A DNA stretch of 27,053 nucleotides from Bacteroidales bacterium UBA6346 (GTDB lineage: Bacteria; Bacteroidota; Bacteroidia; Bacteroidales; UBA932), in NCBI GenBank assembly GCA_002438905.1, contig DJSA01000058.1, forward strand, positions 29,446 to 56,498. The letters run 5' to 3'. Within the stretch, counting starts at the first letter, position 1; every line of letters begins with the position of its first letter. The position numbers and the translations under genes were made by a program. This document shows, one piece after another, positions 23,090 to 27,053 of the stretch. A model generated the notes under the pieces. The model saw only the letters and a program-made list of their open reading frames with translations, ran no database searches and was not told the DNA's origin.

Positions 23090-24424
23090 ATGTTCGAAAA
23101 TTTGTCAGACAAACTCGAGAGATCGTTCAAGATTCTCAAGGGCGAGGGAAAAATTACAGAAATCAACATAGCGGAAGCTCTCAAGGAAATCAGAAGGGCT
23201 CTGCTCGATGCAGACGTAAATTACAAGACGGCCAAGGAGTTCTGTGACAACGTCAAAACCAAGGCCATAGGCCAGAACGTGCTTACGGCTGTGAAGCCTC
23301 AGCAGATGATTGTGAAGATAGTCCACGATGAACTCGCTCGGCTGATGGGAAGTGAGAGCAGCGAACTCAATCTGAAAGGTTCGCCGGCAGTTATCTTGGT
23401 GGCCGGTCTTAATGGCTCCGGCAAGACAACCTTCTGCGGGAAACTGGCACTGTATGTAAAAAGCAAAAAAGGCATGAAAGTCATGCTCGCGGCCTGCGAC
23501 ACATTCAGACCTGCTGCAATCAATCAGTTGAAGGTTCTGGGAGAGCAGGTCGGGGTTCCGGTATATTCAGAGGAAGGTGTTCAGGATCCTATCGCGATTG
23601 CAAAAGATGCGATTGCCAAGGCAAAAAGCGAGGGATATTCAGTCGTGATTATCGATACTGCCGGACGTCTTTCCGTTGACGAGGAACTGATGAACGAAAT
23701 TTCGGCGCTCCACGATGCGGTCAAGCCTACGGAAACCTTGTTCGTTGTGGACTCGATGACCGGCCAGGATGCAGTTGCCACAGCAAAGGCATTCAACGAC
23801 AGGCTTGACTTCGATGGCGTGGTTCTCACAAAGTTGGATGGTGACACCCGCGGAGGTGCGGCACTCTCAATAAAAACCGTTGTGGGCAAGCCTATTAAGT
23901 TTGTCAGCACAGGCGAAAAGATGGAGGCGCTTGACCAATTCCATCCGGAGCGAATCGCGGATCGAATCCTCGGAATGGGTGACGTGGTTTCTCTCGTGGA
24001 GAAAGCTCAGGAGCAGTTCGATGAAAAGCAGGCACGCGAGTTGAAAAAGAAACTCGCCAAGGATCAGTTCACGCTCCAGGATTTCTATAATCAGATCCAG
24101 CAAATCAAGAAGATGGGCAATATCAAGGATCTTGCAGGCATGCTTCCTGGGATGGACAAGGCCCTAAAAGATGTTGACATCGACAATAGGACCGCGTTCA
24201 AAACCACCGAGGCCATAATTCTCTCAATGACTCCTTACGAACGCGAACACCCGGAGTGCATCAACGGCAGCCGCAAGAAGCGCATCTCGGATGGCAGCGG
24301 CACTTCGCTTCAGGAAGTCAACAAACTACTGAAACAGTTCGAAGGAACGCGTAGGATGATGAAAATGGCGATGGGCGCCGGCGGCAAGATGAACCTCATG
24401 CGAGGCATGATGAGTCATCGCTGA
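23090..24424 (+). CDS. ffh: Signal recognition particle protein (SRP54/Ffh)
   Basis: Ffh binds signal sequences and 4.5S RNA and delivers ribosomes to FtsY at the membrane. From the ATG at 23090 (MFENLSDKLERSFKILKG) it has 444 residues, normal for the family. N domain: ~1-85. G domain: P-loop GLNGSGKT (106-113), DTFRPAAINQL, DTAGRL and TKLDGDTRGGAAL. The M domain starts near ~300 with a methionine-rich C-terminus (RRMMKMAMGAGGKMNLMRGM). The P-loop has GLNGSGKT where many bacteria have GLQGxGKT. The frame stays open upstream to 22865, but that stretch crosses the promoter and repeats and is not SRP-like. A terminator follows. Confidence 0.95.
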   Translation: MFENLSDKLERSFKILKGEGKITEINIAEALKEIRRALLDADVNYKTAKEFCDNVKTKAIGQNVLTAVKPQQMIVKIVHDELARLMGSESSELNLKGSPAVILVAGLNGSGKTTFCGKLALYVKSKKGMKVMLAACDTFRPAAINQLKVLGEQVGVPVYSEEGVQDPIAIAKDAIAKAKSEGYSVVIIDTAGRLSVDEELMNEISALHDAVKPTETLFVVDSMTGQDAVATAKAFNDRLDFDGVVLTKLDGDTRGGAALSIKTVVGKPIKFVSTGEKMEALDQFHPERIADRILGMGDVVSLVEKAQEQFDEKQARELKKKLAKDQFTLQDFYNQIQQIKKMGNIKDLAGMLPGMDKALKDVDIDNRTAFKTTEAIILSMTPYEREHPECINGSRKKRISDGSGTSLQEVNKLLKQFEGTRRMMKMAMGAGGKMNLMRGMMSHR

Positions 24425-24445
24425 AGCAGGGCACAAGGATAGAAA

Positions 24446-24479
24446 GGCGTCGTCACATTTGCTGTGGCGACGCTTTTAT
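24446..24479 (+). terminator. Intrinsic terminator between ffh and the convergent TonB receptor gene
   Basis: Arms GCGTCGTCACA (24447-24457) and TGTGGCGACGC (24463-24473) pair over 11 bases with one G-T pair, loop of five, followed by TTTTATATT. On the other strand the stem is followed by CTTTCT, so it may work in both directions. Confidence 0.75.
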
Positions 24480-24484
24480 ATTGA

Positions 24485-26926
24485 TCATAGGCTCACGCGA
24501 AGACCAAAAGAGAAAATCCGTCCGAAGCCCCAAAATCCTCGAAATGTCGCAAGATCATGGTTTGGGCCGTCCTTCCCACGCTCTATATATCTTATATTCA
24601 ATAGATTGTCTCCACAAAGAAAAATCTGCAGACGAATTTTGCCGCCATCATTCGCCTGTACGCTGGACATTTCCTCGAAGGAACGCCCTCCGGAATTGCC
24701 ATGCAGGCTAAAATCATGTCTCCAAGAAATATCTGCACCAAGCAGATGATACCCTGGGATGCGGTAGGATGCCTGCCGGTCGTCTGGGTCAGTCCTCGTA
24801 AGAGGGTCGAAATCAGCGTACATCCGGTCATTGAACTGCCAGTCCACGACTATGGAAAAGCCCACCGGAAGAAGGAACTTTGAGGATGCGCCCACCTGAG
24901 TCTGAGGAGCATCGCTGACGGGCAGGCCGTTGCAGAAGACATTGACTCGCCCTTTCTCGATGCCGGAGTAGTCGTCGTAGATTATCGCGCTCACATCGTT
25001 CTTCCACCGCCAATCCCCCACTGAGGCAAAGGCATTGAGGTCCAACCACTTTCCGATACGTTGAAATAGGCTGGCCTCAACGCCACCATGAAAGGCATCA
25101 AGTCCTGTCACCATATATCGCGCATCTTCGCTGTCAAGTTGACGGTATTTGTCCGACATCAGCGACTTATTTTTCCACAACGCGGCATATCCGGTCAGTT
25201 CAAAGTTCCCATTTGTCCATACGCATCGCCAACCAAGCTCACCCAAAATATTTTGCTCATTCCGCACACCGCGGGTTATCTCGTTATTGCCCGAAGAGAA
25301 CCAGACATTGCTATATGGCAGCCTGCTGTACCACCCACCGTTAAGGTAGAGGCTCTGCCCGCGCCCCAGACGCAGCAGCAGGCCACCCTTTACGCTTGCC
25401 CCTACTCCGTGTGCCGTCTTGCTAAAAATGTCAGTTCCAGTGTAGTTATACTTGTCCCAACGCCGGTTCGCACTGCCGAAAAACGATGCCCCTAGATCTG
25501 CTGCAAGGTGCTCAGAATCATATTTCATCGCAAAGTAGGCGGTTCCGTGATATATCCGTTTTCCGTTGTCTGTCCTGACATAATCCCCTACCCACTTGAC
25601 GGCATTTCTTCCTGCAATCCCTGCAAGTGAACTATTCCCATAATCCTCGAACCACCAGTCAGCACCAAGCAGGTCGGTAATCCGCTCATGCTCCCAGGTG
25701 TGGTATAACTGGCAATGCAGGCCTGCATCGATTTTCCAATTTGCGGTAATTCGGCACTCAGCGCTAGCTATCGCCCCAGCCTGAGTATGTCCGGCCATGT
25801 ACTGGGTGAGTATGTTTTTCGCGGAACCATCCAGATTCCTATTGTCCGAGACCGCAGCATCCCAATCTATATGCCCATCTTCCGCTGTGAATGATGATAT
25901 TGGTTTTCCCTTTGTCTCCGACCACCTTCCGCCTCCGTTGCCGATGGCAAGATAGAGCGAATTTTTCATCGAAATTCGCTGCCCATTCCACAAATGCTGA
26001 ATAGTGAAATATGGCTTGAAGTAGTTGTTCTTATTGAGATTAAATACTTTGCCATCGCGCCATCCCCAATTTTTGTTATATTGCAGGCCGTAGGTTTCGA
26101 CTTCCGAAGCGCTGAGACGTGAACTGCGCTGTTCGTGGCTTTCGGGAGAACCAAGTGCAGTGAATATCAGTCTGTGTTCATCGCCGAAAGCCTTCGCAAG
26201 GTTGAACATATATGCGAACGAGTTGACTGAAGTCGATTCGACATATCCGTTTCCTCCGACATAGGAGACCATGAGATTCATGGACCAACCATGCTTAAGC
26301 CGCCCGCTCCCAAGTTTGAAATAGCCCTTGAAGGGACCTGAACTGCCTGCAAAAGACTTCCCTAACGCCCGTGCTCCATAAGAATGTGAATCCCAAGTTG
26401 AACCGTAAAATCCGGCTTCCACGGAAAACCGCTCGGATGGGGACTCCGTGATTATGTTGATCGAACCTCCGACCGAGCCGTCTGAAAGCATTGAGGCACC
26501 GACACCTTTCTGCACCTGGATTGCCCGTGTCGCATCGGCAAGTCCCATCCAATTGTTCCAGAACATCCCTCCGGTCACGAGCCCGCTGATTGGAATGCCG
26601 TTGAGTAGAACGGATATGTTTTCCTGCCCGAAACCTCGAATGTTGAGCTTTGCGTCACCATAACTTCCAGATTCAGACGTGGCATACAGCCCCGGAAGTC
26701 CTTTGAGTAGTTCGGGGTAAGTGCGCGAAGCACCGCGCTGCCTAAGTTTCTCCTCACCGACAGTTGCAAGCCGAAGTGCAGAGCGGCTCTGGTCAGCGAA
26801 ATTCGCATTTACGACCGCAGTCTGAATAGAGAGTGTGTCTGCGGCAGAACCATGGACATCAGCGGTGCACGTCGCCCGTGCAGCCGCAAGAATTGTGATG
26901 CCCATGAGCAGGATAACTTTTTTCAT
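24485..26926 (-). CDS. TonB-dependent outer-membrane receptor
   Basis: The product has 813 residues from the ATG at 26926 (MKKVILLMGITILAAARATC, signal peptide). An in-frame ATG at 26944 would add six residues. After a TonB-box-like segment (DTLSIQTAVV) comes the plug domain: TYPELLKGLPGLYATSESGS, LNIRGFGQENISVLLNGIPI, then VQKGVGASMLSDGSVGGSIN. The remaining ~600 residues are barrel strands ending GRIFSFGLRVSL with a near-terminal aromatic pattern. There is no SusC-type carboxypeptidase-like N-terminal domain, and no SusD partner is visible, so a metal-chelate or vitamin-type substrate is more likely than a glycan. The substrate cannot be named. The gene converges on ffh. Confidence 0.88.
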   Translation of the reverse strand: MKKVILLMGITILAAARATCTADVHGSAADTLSIQTAVVNANFADQSRSALRLATVGEEKLRQRGASRTYPELLKGLPGLYATSESGSYGDAKLNIRGFGQENISVLLNGIPISGLVTGGMFWNNWMGLADATRAIQVQKGVGASMLSDGSVGGSINIITESPSERFSVEAGFYGSTWDSHSYGARALGKSFAGSSGPFKGYFKLGSGRLKHGWSMNLMVSYVGGNGYVESTSVNSFAYMFNLAKAFGDEHRLIFTALGSPESHEQRSSRLSASEVETYGLQYNKNWGWRDGKVFNLNKNNYFKPYFTIQHLWNGQRISMKNSLYLAIGNGGGRWSETKGKPISSFTAEDGHIDWDAAVSDNRNLDGSAKNILTQYMAGHTQAGAIASAECRITANWKIDAGLHCQLYHTWEHERITDLLGADWWFEDYGNSSLAGIAGRNAVKWVGDYVRTDNGKRIYHGTAYFAMKYDSEHLAADLGASFFGSANRRWDKYNYTGTDIFSKTAHGVGASVKGGLLLRLGRGQSLYLNGGWYSRLPYSNVWFSSGNNEITRGVRNEQNILGELGWRCVWTNGNFELTGYAALWKNKSLMSDKYRQLDSEDARYMVTGLDAFHGGVEASLFQRIGKWLDLNAFASVGDWRWKNDVSAIIYDDYSGIEKGRVNVFCNGLPVSDAPQTQVGASSKFLLPVGFSIVVDWQFNDRMYADFDPLTRTDPDDRQASYRIPGYHLLGADISWRHDFSLHGNSGGRSFEEMSSVQANDGGKIRLQIFLCGDNLLNIRYIERGKDGPNHDLATFRGFWGFGRIFSFGLRVSL

Positions 26927-26966
26927 AACTATAGAAACCTTCAAAAAATAAACTGCCTCATCTTTT

Positions 26967-27053
26967 TCATTCTTTTCGGTCTATGTTCCTTTTCTCATCG
27001 GTCATGTACCTCCAGTACACTCCCTCTTCCAAAAGAAACCTATACTCGAAAAT
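26967..27053 (-). CDS. Possible C-terminus of an upstream gene (28 codons, weak)
   Basis: On the minus strand a frame is open from the window edge to a TGA at 26967-26969, reading as FEYRFLLEEGVYWRYMTDEK and then RNIDRKE. It would end 40 bases before the TonB receptor start. A 28-codon open frame can arise by chance, but the composition looks protein-like. Alternatively this is just a purine-rich leader with a small hairpin (GTGTAC-tggag-GTACAT region). I do not recognise a family. Confidence 0.25.
   Translation of the reverse strand: MFEYRFLLEEGVYWRYMTDEKRNIDRKE

Noticed and set aside
26932..27044. Repeated AGGTTTCT on both sides of the TonB receptor leader as insertion-site duplication
   Set aside because: Eight bases with no inverted-repeat ends or mobile gene between them is within chance.
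1..27053. tRNA, rRNA, CRISPR, integrase, transposase or prophage signals
   Set aside because: None seen on reading both strands; the only repeats are the short intergenic palindromes and the direct repeats near ffh.

Overview
The window comes from a Bacteroidales-type chromosome. Several families largely confined to Bacteroidota support this (DUF6340 lipoprotein, DUF5606, DUF3276/PUR-alpha-like, GSCFA, a long-form NusB, an AraC regulator with seven membrane segments). Seven exact matches to the Bacteroidota -7 promoter box TAnnTTTG also sit just upstream of genes. The genus cannot be fixed from the sequence. Most of the content is chromosomal housekeeping; no phage, integrase, transposase, CRISPR array or tRNA was seen.

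Layout. (1) Positions 1-3070, plus strand: anaerobic glycerol-3-phosphate dehydrogenase glpABC, with glpA entering from outside the window. (2) 3126-8157, minus strand: a transcript reading nusB, yajC, a YbbR-domain protein, DUF5606, rimO and then a DUF6340 lipoprotein. (3) 8247-8761, plus strand: a small PUR-like nucleic-acid-binding protein and a 56-residue basic protein whose end overlaps the convergent dsbD (8733-10748, minus). (4) 10921-13296, minus strand: a ZapB-like coiled-coil protein, zapA, a 6S-like RNA with a following terminator, then rny (RNase Y). (5) 13388-17517, plus strand: a purine salvage run of MTA/SAH deaminase, two tandem purine nucleoside phosphorylases and a BASS-like transporter. 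(6) 17579-20568, minus strand: an outer-membrane barrel protein followed by a full-length 5'-nucleotidase lipoprotein. (7) 20671-24424: a GSCFA protein (+), a membrane-embedded AraC regulator (-) and ffh (+). (8) 24485-26926, minus strand: a TonB-dependent receptor, with a purine-rich leader to the right edge.

Functional picture. Regions 5 and 6 read together as nucleotide and nucleoside scavenging. A lipoprotein 5'-nucleotidase with an outer-membrane partner would release nucleosides outside the inner membrane. MtaD deaminates methylthioadenosine or S-adenosylhomocysteine, and the two phosphorylases cleave the products. The phosphorylases differ at the residue that in this fold selects 6-oxo or 6-amino purines (Asn in the first, Asp in the second), so they may split inosine-type and adenosine-type substrates. 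Regions 2, 4 and 7 are core machinery for RNA, ribosomes, division and secretion.

The least explained signals are intergenic. A degenerate palindromic repeat family has copies at 10794-10912, 15532-15585 and about 21640-21771. The direct-repeat/palindrome arrangement at 22940-22980 lies between the AraC gene and ffh. The structured RNA between zapA and rny is probably 6S RNA. I found no clearly new multi-gene system.
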